64,000 nucleotides of DNA from Anaspis maculata. Its lineage: Eukaryota; Arthropoda; Insecta; Coleoptera; Scraptiidae. The notes below the pieces were generated by a model, which was not told where the DNA came from, searched no databases, and saw only the letters and a list, made by a program, of their open reading frames with translations. The translations under genes were made by a program, and so were the position numbers. The stretch covers positions 104,376,836-104,440,835 of the forward strand of contig OX421962.1 in assembly GCA_949128115.1 (NCBI GenBank), read 5' to 3'. Below, one piece after another: positions 21,475 through 32,806 of this stretch. How positions within the stretch are numbered: position 1 is the stretch's first letter; each line of letters begins with the position of its first letter.

Positions 21475-22315
21475 ATTAGCGAGCTCAGTTTTTCCGTTAT
21501 TCACCTTCAGGAAGGGAAGCTCCATGTAAAATATCTACAGGGTGAAATGCAAAACAGTACCAAATTTTAGCAAATTCAACGGACCCCCATTTCCAGAATA
21601 ATTTTTTTCTCAAATGCAAATGTGAAGATTATGAAGCGTTATGTTTTAGCTTGCGCCCAGTTTTGAAATTTTTGATATCGGAAGTCTGGTTCTGACTTGG
21701 TTATGATTTTTTTCTCTTGGAGGATGCTGATTTATCCTATTGCTACAAAGGAGACTACGTTACTCTGATGATGGGAGGTTGCAATCCACGAATATTGTTG
21801 CTTAAACGGTTCTCAGCAACTTGACTTGCAGACCATCTGGAATACCTTGATCAAGGCTTCAAAAGTAGGCCCATTCAAAACGGGCGACACAGGTGTTTTC
21901 TTTAAAAATTGAATTTGATCAGATTTTCACACTTGAAACAAGCTTTCTTTGTGATTTTGACCTCCTAAACTTGATGCTGATGGTCAATTTTAGTTTTTGA
22001 TGATGACAGGCTCCCTAGGCTAACATATTCTTCCTTGTAGCAATAGGATAAATCAGCATCCTCCAAGAGAAAAAAAATCATGAAGTCTGAACCAGAGTTC
22101 CGATTCCAAAAATTTCAAAACTGGGCGCAAGCCAAAACGTCACGCTTTATGGTCCTTTCATTTACATTTGAGAAAAAAAATCATTCTGAAAACAGGGGTC
22201 CGTTGAATTTGCTGAAATTTTGCACTGTTTTACATTTCACCCTGTAGATATTTTATATGAAGCTTCCTGATCTTCACCTCCTAAACGTGTATAACGGAAA
22301 AACTGATCTCACTAA
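21475..22315. mobile_element. Fold-back element 4 (about 840 bp)
   Basis: Arms of about 290 bp are inverted copies (21475-21770 and 22018-22315). Pairs include CTCAGTTTTTCCGTTAT, ATCTACAGGGTGAAATG/CATTTCACCCTGTAGAT, TTGCGCCCAGTTTTGAAATTT and GGATAAATCAGCATCCTCC. The spacer of about 250 bp has no frame of note. Confidence 0.87.
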
Positions 22316-22932
22316 CTTCCATGTGAAGGGTGGTTAAGTAAACAAGAGATTTTCAAAACAAACATTATATATTAAAATAAGCAAAATTAATAAGTACAAT
22401 ACTGCATAGGTTTACTATCAAAAGCTAGTATTGGAAATATTACAGAAGTAGCCACTTTGTGGCGAAAGAGTGAGAGAAAGCGTCTCTAGAGATGGATTTG
22501 ACGAATGACTCATTTTTCATCCGCGATCGCTTTGCATGCATGATATATTTGATAGATCGGTTCTACCTATGCGTTGACATCATACTAATAAAGGACTTTA
22601 TCTTTACGTTCCACCCTGGGTACCAACAGGATAACACTCGCGTAAAAACACAAGGGTCATATTTTTTAGGACGATTGGTTTCTGCGTTGACAAGGAACAT
22701 CGCGTTTAGCGCGTCTTCGTGAATTTAATTATTGATAAACATTAGCACGCGCGACGGTCAAGATTACGATGAATCACTATACACTTCAAGCGCGTCCGAG
22801 TTTCCTTGTACTATATTGCCGGAATTTAATTGATTGCTCGCACGCGTTTTCCAACAATGAAATTGTGTTATTATGACCACTCAAAATTCGTGAATTTTAC
22901 GGCCGTGAGACGCCAAAGCGATGTCCCGGCCT

Positions 22933-23160
22933 GGTCACCATCCGAGGCGCCAAAATTAAGTGACTTTGAGTTAATTGACTGTAAATAAATTATTGAAATA
23001 ACCGCGTCGAGTCGCGGTTCGCAACACAGGTCGCGGGTCGGGTCAAAAGTCGAGCCCCTTTATCTTTTCTTCAGCTTCTACTGATAGACTCGGCTAATCT
23101 CATAACCCCGTGGTCTAACGGGTCAATCAGAGCGGACCTTTTTTGGGGGCTTTCCCAACA
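22933..23160 (-). repeat. Orphan LTR plus primer-binding site
   Basis: Read on the minus strand, a 200-bp segment (22961-23160) begins TGTTGGGAAAG and ends CAAAGTCA. After 8 bases comes TGGCGCCTCGGATGGTGACC (22933-22952), a plausible primer-binding site, then leader-like DNA. The partner LTR was not found, so this is the 5' end of a truncated LTR element. It lies between two BEL/Pao remnants on the same strand, but membership of that family is unproven. Confidence 0.6.
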
Positions 23161-23262
23161 TGATTCACAGCTTTCCGGTCCTTGAGAATATTTAAAACCA
23201 GGCCAATTCTCCAGCCAAAATTAACTCTCTCAAAGAAATTCTCTCACTCTTTCCCTATTTTG

Positions 23263-23715
23263 GAATAGATAGATAGATAGATAGATAGATGTATTTAAAC
23301 TTAAGTGTAAATTGACGTGAAGGTACAGATAAGCTAGGGAGATAGTTCAGCTCTGGCCGATCTTCCACTATTCCCTCTTGTAAAAATAAAATAAAATAAA
23401 ATATAAATATAACAAATAGAGATAAAATACATTGAATTTATACAATAATAAAATTTTAAAACTTTCACATGGCCGACAGCACACTGTTCAGATCAGATGT
23501 TTTCCAAAAATCAACAAACTCATCAGTTGTGTAGAAACAGTGTGTCTTCAGAAAGCGCTTGAGTTTATATATATATTCAACAGTCACAAAGGCACTAACC
23601 CTTAGGCGGTAGTTTAGCGTAAACCTAAAAAAAAAATAAAAGGTGAAATTAGGAGCGTTGTCGAATATATGCGTGTACATACATAAACCACGCCGTGATA
23701 CAAATCGTTTCAAAC
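23263..23715 (-). pseudogene. Possible non-LTR retrotransposon 3' end with (TCTA)n tail
   Basis: An 82-codon minus-strand frame ends YKLKRFLKTHCFYTTDEFVDF, resembling the lysine-rich tail found after the RT of Jockey/CR1-like ORF2 proteins. About 170 bp of A/T-rich, UTR-like DNA follows, and then a (TCTA)n run (23265-23290 on the plus strand). Several non-LTR families terminate in such simple repeats. No catalytic motif is present, so the family call rests on tail similarity and layout only. A chance frame beside a microsatellite is the alternative. Confidence 0.4.
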
Positions 23716-23769
23716 TATTGAGAGGAATGCGTCGGAGCTCAGATCGCTAACCAATTCAGTATGAACTCC

Positions 23770-25690
23770 TTAGTTGCAAAGCAAACGAAGATAATTACAT
23801 GCGTTAGTCATGTCAACCTCTCTGTTTCGGATTTTGCCGTCATTCACAAGAAATAATCCTCCATAGTCGACGTCACAGTTTGGAAGAACCCTGCTGGGAA
23901 CAACCCTTGGAGAGGGAAGTCCTCCTATTGGCGGAGAATAAACTTTGTCAGGTTTTACTTGGAGCAGGTAACGCATTTCCGCAAAACACTTCGTCCGTCT
24001 TGTTTTTCGTTCAACGGCCAATAGTTTTGGTGAATGTTTAACAGAATAGCTTGCGCACCAGCATGAAGATTCTTGTGGTGCTCATACATTATCGGGAGAT
24101 TGGTGAGTGGATGTCGGGCCGGTAAAATAATCGTTATTTTATTTGGTTATTCACCGTTATCCATAACAGTTGGGGATTTATGCAGTCTGCCGCCCAGAAT
24201 CAGGTGATTTTCGCCCAGTATAGGATTCATAGTGTGCAGACTACCACGTAACTTCCTCGATTTTGACCGCTCTTTTTTCGAGTCCGAAGGCTTGAGACTG
24301 GCAGTTTCAGAAGTGCCAAGGTAGCTGCTCTTAGTTCTTCGACAGTCAAAAGGCCCGTGGACTTGATGTGGATTCATCAGATTACTTCTGAAACGCAGAC
24401 AATACCCCGTGACTCGCTGGAGTCTGAAGAACGTTCAAAACAATGAAAAATGGTATCCGATTTCAACGTAGTGCTCACGAGACTTCAGGAACATCCATCC
24501 CCACAGGCGCTTCAAACTTAGGCCAGAGGGACTATTTTCCTTTCTTGAAAGTCAGTATAGGCCATTTCACCACAGAAATGAGTGTGCTAGCTGACCAGGA
24601 TCTGTCCCGCGTGAATTGTCACGTCCCACGTGGTGCCAATGACCATCCCTGGTCAATGATTAAATTCTCAATACACGATGTGATACAAAGGTCTTCCAGT
24701 TATTAGCTTCTCGAAGTATCCAGTGCTATGTTACAGTTAAGTCACACCAGTAATGAACGGTGGAGACCTTGAGGCCTAAGACTCTTGATACTTTGTAAAC
24801 AAACTGCGCCATGAGGAGTTCTCCACAGAGCTCTAATCGCGTTGAGGTAGTCTTGAGGGACCCGTGATTTTGAGCAAATCAATTTCACCAAGTAGGCTCC
24901 GCGATGATCGTGAGAACGCAATTATATGGAAGTACCACAAGCAAGTTCTGAAGCGTCGCTGAAGGCATGTAGTTGAACCTCGAATTGAACCTCAACTGTA
25001 TCCTTTATTAAGATGCTTCTAGGAATTCTGATCGGAATGAAAGAACTGCTTGTAGATTTGCATCCACATGGAAAAAAGTTCTTCGGGAATGGGATCATCC
25101 CGACCAAGCTTGAGCTGCCACAATTTCTGGAGAATCAACTCGGCCTCGAGAATCACTGGTCCGACGAAACCCAATGGATCAAAAACTTGTGCGATGAGCG
25201 ATAATATGGTACGTTTTGTGACCTCCGAACAGGACTTGCCGCTTGTGGTTGTTGCGTAAAAAATCATTTTTGCGCAGAATCCAGCACTATCTAGTACTGA
25301 TTCGAGCTCTTTCCGAAGTTTGATTGCGTCATGCTAGCCTTACATTGAGCATCAAATGCTGCAGCTTTTTTTGCTGCCGAGTTCTGATTGGAACTGAAGC
25401 CTGTTATTGCTGTCAGTGACCAACATTTGACCAATGAGAGCTCGGCAGCAAAAAAAGCTGCAGCATTTGATGTTCAATGTAAGGCCACCATCATGGAGGT
25501 TGTCGCTTCCCGAAAATCAGTCATCGACGTAGAAATGTTTGCGTATTGATCACTGGCCAATGAAAACGCTTCTTGATTTCCGTTTGCAACTTCCCGTGAA
25601 CATCGAGCTGATAGAAAGGAAGCGGGAGATGTTTCATATGTCAGTGTGTTACCTAGTGATTTAAAAACCGTCAGCCTGCCGTGCCGCACC
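23770..25690 (-). pseudogene. pol: BEL/Pao pol remnant 2 (RT, RNase H, integrase)
   Basis: From high to low coordinates: RT with YETSPASFLSARC and FYVDD (25520-25534), broken by a stop after the second D; KRTILSLIAQVFDPLGFVGP and ELFSMWMQIYK (25019-25267); an RNase H start, LHAFSDASELACG (about 24950); then LELCGELLMAQFVYKVSRVLGLK and connection-domain pieces in shifting frames. Integrase follows with YEHHKNLHAGAQAIL..CVTCSK (the HHCC region, near 24020-24110) and LPSPRVVPSR..DVDYGGLF (23770-24021). This is the usual BEL/Pao pol order. Several stops and frameshifts make it non-functional. A MITE interrupts it at 25334-25490. Confidence 0.92.
25334..25490. mobile_element. 157-bp MITE inserted in BEL/Pao RT
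   Basis: GCCTTACATTGA..CATCAAATGCTGCAGC and the following TTTTTTTGCTGCCGAG occur at both ends in inverted orientation. TCATG flanks it at 25329-25333 and 25491-25495. The homologous RT sequence at 20541-20575 reads straight through GCGTCATGGAGG with no insertion, which fixes the boundaries and the 5-bp duplication. Confidence 0.92.
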
Positions 25691-28600
25691 CCGTATTAAG
25701 ATAACTGAAAAAAAGCTTCACTTCCCCAACAGTAATATTTAATTAGAACACGCAGCTTGGAAATTCCCGCCGGTAATGGCGATGAAACTTCGAACACGGC
25801 ACAACGTATGTTGCATCCCTCCATTAGGAAATTTAATGTGCATAATGGCCAAGTTTCTTAATGATGGGTGCGCGAGCTTTACGACACCTCAAAGCTGCGC
25901 CACGTCGCAAAGAGTATCAAATGATTAATTTAGAGCTAATGCTGCCGGAGCTCTCGAGAAACGGGTTTTCGGGCACAATTATAAAGGAATTAGTTTTATA
26001 TGTTTGAGACTGGCTCCGCAGCGAGAGGTCATTTTCTGAAAGAGCAATTTCCGCGGACGCCAAGAGCGATGCGAAAAGGGACTGAATTAGCATTTCAAAG
26101 TTGGCTATCTTGGCGCGCTCTGTATAAATAATATATATTCAGATTATTCATGGCTCGGGTATTTGGAGGACGCGGTTTAAAGTTCTCAGAGGGGCTTATA
26201 AATTTCGGAGGGTTCAGATAAAACGAAGAAGGATAGGTCAAGGGGCGGCGGTGCCGAAGGTCGTTTTTGAGTCATTCTTCTGACCGTGCGGGGCTTCCAA
26301 AAATTGTTTTCTGTACAGGGTGATTCATATCTAGCAAAGCAGTAATTTTGGATGTGTTATTCTGTTTCTGGTCCAGATAAGTTATAAATAATTGATGGCA
26401 ATTAGTTTTTAGTGGATAATCCTAATGGTTAACGTAGCTCTTGATTGCCTATTGCATATTTTGCGACAGCACTGACGGCCGTTTTATACACCTATTGATA
26501 TGTCAGCCTCATCATCCTCTGGTTATTCTCCCGCTGGTCCACTATATCCACCCTCTGTCACCTGATGAAAAGTTAATGCTGAAACATTGACGAAATAATT
26601 CAGGTCAACAGTGAGAGCCACTCTCGCTCTGCCCTCCTGTCTGCCCCGAGTGTGCTAAAATTACAAATGCACGGTTTTCAGTTTTTTCTCCGCAAATTAA
26701 ATCCCTGATGTTTACGATCGGCACAAATCCTTGACGTCGGAAAACCGACCGGCGGGACATACCGACTGACCAAAACCGGGTGCAATGGAAATAGCCACTC
26801 TTAATTGAGTTTCCAACTGTGCGCGCTGTTTTGGCCGAATGCTCACGTTTCGTTCGGCATCAGCGGCATCCAGATTTCAGGTAGGTATCTCTGCAAACAC
26901 GTGGATGTAGGTCAAGGCTTTTTTAAATACTACAGGTTATTATTCCTCGAAGAGACGGACTGGCTCTTCGACTGTGAAAAATCCGAGGAAGTCAAGGGGA
27001 ATCCATAGAATATTAAATGGCTTTCGACAGTTCTTTGAGACGTAAAATACCCTAATATATATTTGCTCCACAAACATCGCTGATGTTTCCAAAGGATTTG
27101 AAAATTTTGGACTGCGATTCTCAGAGATATCGCTTTACAAAGTGCGGAAGTATCACCCTAGGGTTCTTGAAGACGTCACTTCAAAATTCCTGATTATGTC
27201 ACTTTCAAAGTATGGCTCTGCAATCTTCGGAAATCTCGTTCTGCGTTACTCTTGATTTGCACTACCAACTTCGGAAATGTCACCACACGATTCTTGATAA
27301 TGTTTCTGTACCAAGAACGTACGTCCTGCACTGAAATATTGCTCTTCGAACCTTGGAGCTTGGAGGTTTTCTTCAAGGATCCAGCTCAGGAATATGGCTG
27401 AAGGATCTGCGGAGACCTTCGAACCTCATAGAAACGTTTCTACCATCTTCCAAAATATTGCTTCATGATATTTGATAGTATCTCATCGCTATACAATCCT
27501 CGGAGATTATTGCGGGATCAGATTCAAACGTTTTGATCCATCCGGACCGGAGAAGTCCGCTCCGTGCAACAACCGCATTCCAAACTTGAATACTGGGCTG
27601 AGGGACGGACAAGTAAACGAGAACAAGTGGATTGTACAAATCGTGTAATTTACACGGAAAATAAATAAACCGGGAACACATTCACAATAACGCTCGCTGG
27701 GCTAGGTACAAGATACGAGAAGTGAAGCTTCTCGTTTCGATTCACAAAAAATACTGGCAGAGGGCCGCTTACAAACTAAACTGGAGAGAGTTGGAGACTC
27801 TTCCAAGTGAAGACTGGGCATAAGGCCACCGCAATATAACAATTGAATTCACAACGAAACTGTGCCAGATCTCTGTAACTTCTAGCTTTCTAGCAAGTAG
27901 AAGAAAATTGGAAATGACTTCCCTGTGGCCGACGTACATTCACGAAGTCCTTGCGTCTCCATTCCTGTCGCTCCCACCAGGTCTCGAGCCACTTCCACGG
28001 ATGTTTGCTGGCGTCGGCCCGTGGTTCCCGGAAATTCTGCTAGCTCAGCCGGAAAGCTCAGCGCCCTGTTATACAATGCATGGCAAATGGAGGATAAATA
28101 ACAATGACATCCAACATGGTATCCAAGGCGGCTATCCGGCCCATTTCATGTAGCGAGGCTAGACAATCAACATTAATTAAAACACTAGAACAAGCAAAAA
28201 TACAGTCGCGTGTCAGCTCCGGTCTCTCTAGGTTATGGCGTTTGAAACTTTGACAGTCCGTCAACATGACGCTTGGTGACGTCGCGAATCTCGCTCTTAT
28301 TGACTCGAGCGTTCACCAGCTTTCTGGCTTCTCGCCGAGCCGGGAAGTTTGGCCATCAATGCATAATAAAACCACTAGACTGTGGATTTGGTATTTGCAC
28401 GGGCGATGGCGTCATCGACGGCGCAAAACGTACGTGAAAAGGCGACAGAGGTGGGAAATCCAGCGGCGAGAAATGGCCCGTAAAATGGATAATCCAGCGG
28501 CGGTGAATGGTAACATGGGCTTCGGTCCGAAACATGGGAAGTCCGGCGGCAAAAAGGGTCCGCAGGCCGGAAATGTGGAAGTGGGGTGGGCAAGGGCCCC

Positions 28601-29018
28601 TGTCGAAACGAATTGATAGTGGTTTGGCATTCCGTAGCGCAAGTAGTTCTCTCTTACCTGTCGAAACAACGCCGAGGCGGCCGGCGGCCGTTATCTACTC
28701 GTGCAGCATTGTCGTGACAATTCGGCGGCAGAAAAGAAAGAGTTTTCCGCTCGAAACGATTCATATAGCTTGCGCTTATCGCTGAAAAACGCGAACCTGC
28801 ATGTCACACGTGAAACGGGTGGTGGCAACACCAAAATTCTCCAGAATGTAACCAGGAAATGGCACACGCGCAACTGGTGGTGTGCATTGAAGCGAACCAC
28901 CGTTCGTGCGAGAATCCGAACGTAACAACGTTACAAATTTTTGATACCAGTTTCTGGGAACTGAAACTCGTCTGGGATGACACGATCCCTGACAACTAAA
29001 TCTCATTCGGAAACAACT
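25691..29018. other. Unassigned DNA
   Basis: 27060-27330 shows weak repetition of a motif near CTTCGGAAATGTCAC followed by TTCTTGATAATG, but units are too diverged to delimit. 28266-28785 has overlapping frames rich in Arg and Gly from GC-rich sequence, and none shows a known domain. Confidence 0.4.
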
Positions 29019-29291
29019 TCAAGAGCAGCTTCCTGTGCTAAATAAACTTGAGTTCCAAGATATATCAGACTCATAATCAGTACTAGTTGTACTGTCAATT
29101 ATTTCCATTTGCTCGTCATTATGCTGTTGATCAACTGATGAGATGTCTGCTTGGATGCCTGATGATGATAACTCTCTCACAGAAAAATTGTTAAATTCTT
29201 GTTGGTGTTGATTTCCAAAACTAATAGTTGAGCTTCCCGTGAAAGAAAAACATACTAGGTAATATTTCAACGAGTCAAGTCGTCCCTGCAT
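29019..29291 (-). other. Unknown 90-codon acidic frame
   Basis: The frame reads QADISSVDQQHNDEQMEI and is rich in Ser, Asp, Glu and Gln. The composition could be a disordered exon or a transposon ORF fragment. No domain, signal peptide or splice pair was recognised, and no neighbour gives context. Listed only because its composition differs from the noise frames around it. Confidence 0.2.
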
Positions 29292-29378
29292 AATAGTAAT
29301 TAGTAGCCATGTCTCATGAAACTTGACTTGTTCATAAATAATGTCGAGTCGTAAAACATCTCAAAATAATATAGGTAT

Positions 29379-29906
29379 TGTTACGATATTTCCGCGTACG
29401 GGTTCGAATATAATTGAGACGATTGCTTCAAATACACACTGTTTATTTCGGCGTACTACTACAATAAATGCCAACAAATATCCAATTGGAATTATTTCGC
29501 AGGTACTTCGCTCGTTATCGCTCGCTATAACTCTTCGCCTTCTTATTCAATTCACTACTGCGCGAGCTGCCGGCTGACGCCTTATATAAGGCCTCCGAAT
29601 AATGTTCCCGAAGTTTCTGTCTGCTTCCAGCAAATTCCATGGTGTTCTGGCATATGCGGTTTCTAGGTCATTCCTGAATAATCGCACACGTTACCCGTAT
29701 GCTTTCCATGTGTTCTGGAATCTGCGCCTCCGCCAAAGTGGACTGATGTGCCTTGATCGAACGTTCGAGTCTCCCCATTGGGTTTCACATACCGAACGCT
29801 CTGGAATGCACGAGATCGCTCCAGACTTCTACACTGCGATCTAATGGTGGAAAGATCCAGAAACATCGAGTGTTTACCTATATGTACGAGATCGCCGCTC
29901 GTAACA
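29379..29906 (-). mobile_element. Solo LTR (528 bp) with 4-bp target duplication
   Basis: The ends are TGTTACGA and TCGTAACA, a perfect 8-bp inverted repeat of TG..CA type. GTAT flanks it at 29375-29378 and 29907-29910. On the minus strand a TATA box (CTTATATAAGG, 29581-29591) is followed by an AATAAA signal (29441-29446), the normal LTR layout. No internal region exists, so this is the product of recombination between two LTRs. A 4-bp duplication suits Ty3/gypsy. Confidence 0.88.
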
Positions 29907-30282
29907 GTATCTACTCACCAAACTTTTTGTTCGAATATTGCTGAGTTCTTGGGGATACACTCTCTTGAATAGACAAATCTAAATATCGTTTATATTTTCG
30001 TTTTGGAGTCTCCATAATTGAACACACAACACACCTCACCGTTGAACCGTTGCAGTCAGTGCGGGAACGTTGCAGCACTATAAATTCCGTTAGTCGTTAC
30101 AATTTTAACTGTTGAATAGTAAACCAATTGGTGCATATTTTCAACCAATAATTGAAGACGGGACAAAGAAACACGGTCATGCGTACCAATCGTAGCTTTC
30201 ATTTTATCATTGGTTTTTAAGGGAAACTAATCAAGGCCAACCTAAAACCATTGGTAGGTTGGAGTTTTCCAACAATATCTGC

Positions 30283-31000
30283 ATTGGTTTAAAGTGGGGT
30301 GAATTTTCCGACAGAAAATTCACCTTCGAACACACATAAACCGATTAATTTTACATCGGATATTCCCAACAAAATCTACATTGGTTTAAATTGGTTATTT
30401 CCTGGCAGTAAATCCGCCTTTGAACCGACATAAACCGGTTAATTTTACATCGGATATTCCCAACAAAATCTACATTGGTTTAAATTAGTTATTTTCTGGC
30501 AGTAAATCCGCCTTTGAACCCACATAAACCAATTTATTTTATATCGGATATTCCCAACAAAATCAACATTAGTTTAAACTGGTTATTTCCTGGCAGAAAA
30601 TCCATCTTTGAACCCACATAAACCATTCAATTTTATTTTGGTTATTCCCAACTGATTCTACATTGGTCTAAATTGGTTATTTCCCAGCAAAAACTGTGGT
30701 CTAGACCAATATAAAATCTAATAATTTATATTGGTAGTTTCCAAACTAAATCTACATGGGTTTATATTGGTAGTTTCCCGGCAGAAAACCCTGGTCTAAA
30801 CCAACCTGAAACTAATTAATTTTATATTGGTAGTTTCCCTGAAGAAACCTGGTCTAAACCAAGCTAAACCCAAATAATTTTATAATGGTAGTTTCTAAAC
30901 TGAATCTACATTGGTTTTTTATTGGTAGTTTCCCGGCAAAAAACCCTGGTCTAAACCACCCTGAAACCAATATATATTTTTTTATGGTTTATATGGGTCA
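30283..31000. repeat. 94-bp tandem repeat array
   Basis: Units begin ATTGGTTTAAATTGGTTATT at 30283, 30380, 30474, 30568 and 30662, a period of 94-97 bp. More diverged units continue to about 31000. Each has ACATAAACC or CTAAACC and a GGATATTCCCAAC or GGTAGTTTCC block. There is no coding frame. Confidence 0.92.
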
Positions 31001-31019
31001 TTTACAAGAGGATGTTGTG

Positions 31020-31213
31020 TCCCGAAAATAGGGCCCCAAAGGTGACGACTTAGGATTGTCCGACACAACGGACAATCCGTGGTCTATTAAAATTCGGTGG
31101 TGCGAAGCAAGTGAACGAGCTTGTGGAGCTTGTGTATATCTGGTTTTGGTATACACTTCCAGCCCTTTTTTTTTCTTCTCCTAAGTCGTCACCTTTGGGG
31201 CCCTATTTTCGGA
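31020..31213. mobile_element. 194-bp MITE with 34-bp TIRs
   Basis: CCGAAAATAGGGCCCCAAAG followed by GTGACGACTTAGG (31022-31054) is matched by its reverse complement at 31180-31213, nearly perfectly. It sits directly after the 94-bp array. The target duplication is not clear. Confidence 0.85.
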
Positions 31214-32710
31214 ACATACCTGTGTAATTATAGACATCAGTATAATTCTCGATTAAGTATATCCTATCCAATGAAAGAGTAACAGCTCTATGGTAACAGT
31301 CATTCTTACCGACAGACTTTCGCAATATTCCTCCATTGAGGCGCCGCTTTTCGATTAACAAAAAACATGAATCGCCCCCCTACGACATTTGTTTCATTCC
31401 TTTCGTCTCCGCATATTACGCAAAGTTGAGCCCAGGGGCTTTTCCTTGCCGCACATAAAATTTCCGATAACTCTAAATCTGCGAAATTGAAAACATGAAT
31501 GCCTTCCAGTCCTTCCCGTGGTTTAAATTATTATTACAGCAAAAAAAAACCAGCGATGCAATCCGACACAAGTTTAATAAAAAAAAGTATTCTCCGAGGA
31601 AATTGGCGAAGGGAATAATAAGGGAGGATATAAAATGATAAAACTTTCTTTCGAGTTATACACCTTGCCGAGAGGTGGCATAAATCGCCCCGTAATTACA
31701 TGACTTAATGGCCGTCGTGCTAAATTATACCGCGTTTAGAGGGGGTGTAACCGGTGTAAGTACAAGAAAGACATCTGGGTCTACTCTTGCGTGGTGTGCG
31801 ACAGGTTTATATCGAGACCAAATTACGATCCAATTCCAAGGTCCTAAAGACCTTAGTGTATACTTAGTAGATATAGCTTCAGCAACGTTTTGGCACAAAA
31901 GACAGTGACCCAGTCATTAAAAATGTACACTTTATGAGCGCGTGAATAATTAATGCGACGTAAATTGTGCCCAAACAGACGTAGTGCTTTTATTCAACTC
32001 CTATGCCTTTAGCGAGGAGATAAGCGGGCTTTGTGAAAGGCCCGGGCTCTGTGTGCAAAGCCCTAAATTATTAAATTCGGTGTGCGCGTGTGAGAGTGTT
32101 CCGTAATGCCCTCGTAATAAAGTTATGCTCTTTTGGGCCAAAACGAGGGAGGCAGTCGGGCGATTAAGCTGTAAGTAATAAATTATCTATTAATTAAGAT
32201 ATCCGGATCTTGGAAGGAACGAGGCGAGGAATGAGGGTAGGTAGCAGATTGTGGTGCTGCCGTGTCCACCACCAATATGCTCCCTCTCGTTTTAGTCAGC
32301 AATCAGAAGTAGAAAGTTTTAACAAGACGCTCCCGCGGGAAAACTGTTGCAATTCTGGGAGGATAATAAAGTCCTGGACGATATGGCGCTGTGATGGTGT
32401 TTTTTTTTACTACCTGCTTATACCTATCCAATCTATTTCGATTGGACTGGTTCAGTGTTTTTCTAACCATGCCTCGTTATTTTCAATAATGGTATCGGCC
32501 GTGTTCCGGACTAGATTGCACTTTGCGTCATTACTCACGTTGCAAGGACAACCTGGAGCTTTGCGATAAAACCGGTTGTTACCCGAATTTATATTTATTG
32601 TCGTCCTGTTTCAGTTTGATTTGTTATCGCCCGTCCTGGCGGTGTGCTGGCGCATTTATGCGAAGTGTTTCGGTTTTAATGGCTTCATTTCAGGGGATGA
32701 TGGAAGATGG
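31214..32710. other. Unassigned DNA
   Basis: No motif-bearing frame or repeat pair was found. Confidence 0.4.
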
Positions 32711-32711
32711 C

Positions 32712-32806
32712 AAAATAAAATAAGCGTGGCAAAGCGGAAGTATGCAACTGCGGAGCGAGAGGCACTGGCGGTTATCTGTGGCGTTGGAAAGTTTTTAATA
32801 GTTTAG
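32712..32806 (+). pseudogene. pol: Ty3/gypsy RNase H scrap
   Basis: AKRKYATAEREALAVICGVGKF is the conserved RNase H segment of Ty3/gypsy pol, where the glutamate of REALAV is catalytic. The frame stops about seven codons later. Only about 30 codons are recognisable, and the upstream frame does not resemble RT, so this is an isolated fragment. Confidence 0.75.

Noticed and set aside
24443..24706. 87-codon plus-strand frame
   Set aside because: Antisense shadow of the BEL/Pao RNase H and connection region.
28266..28785. Overlapping frames of 72-116 codons as a gag or novel gene
   Set aside because: Frames exist on both strands in GC-rich DNA and none has a zinc knuckle or other gag motif.
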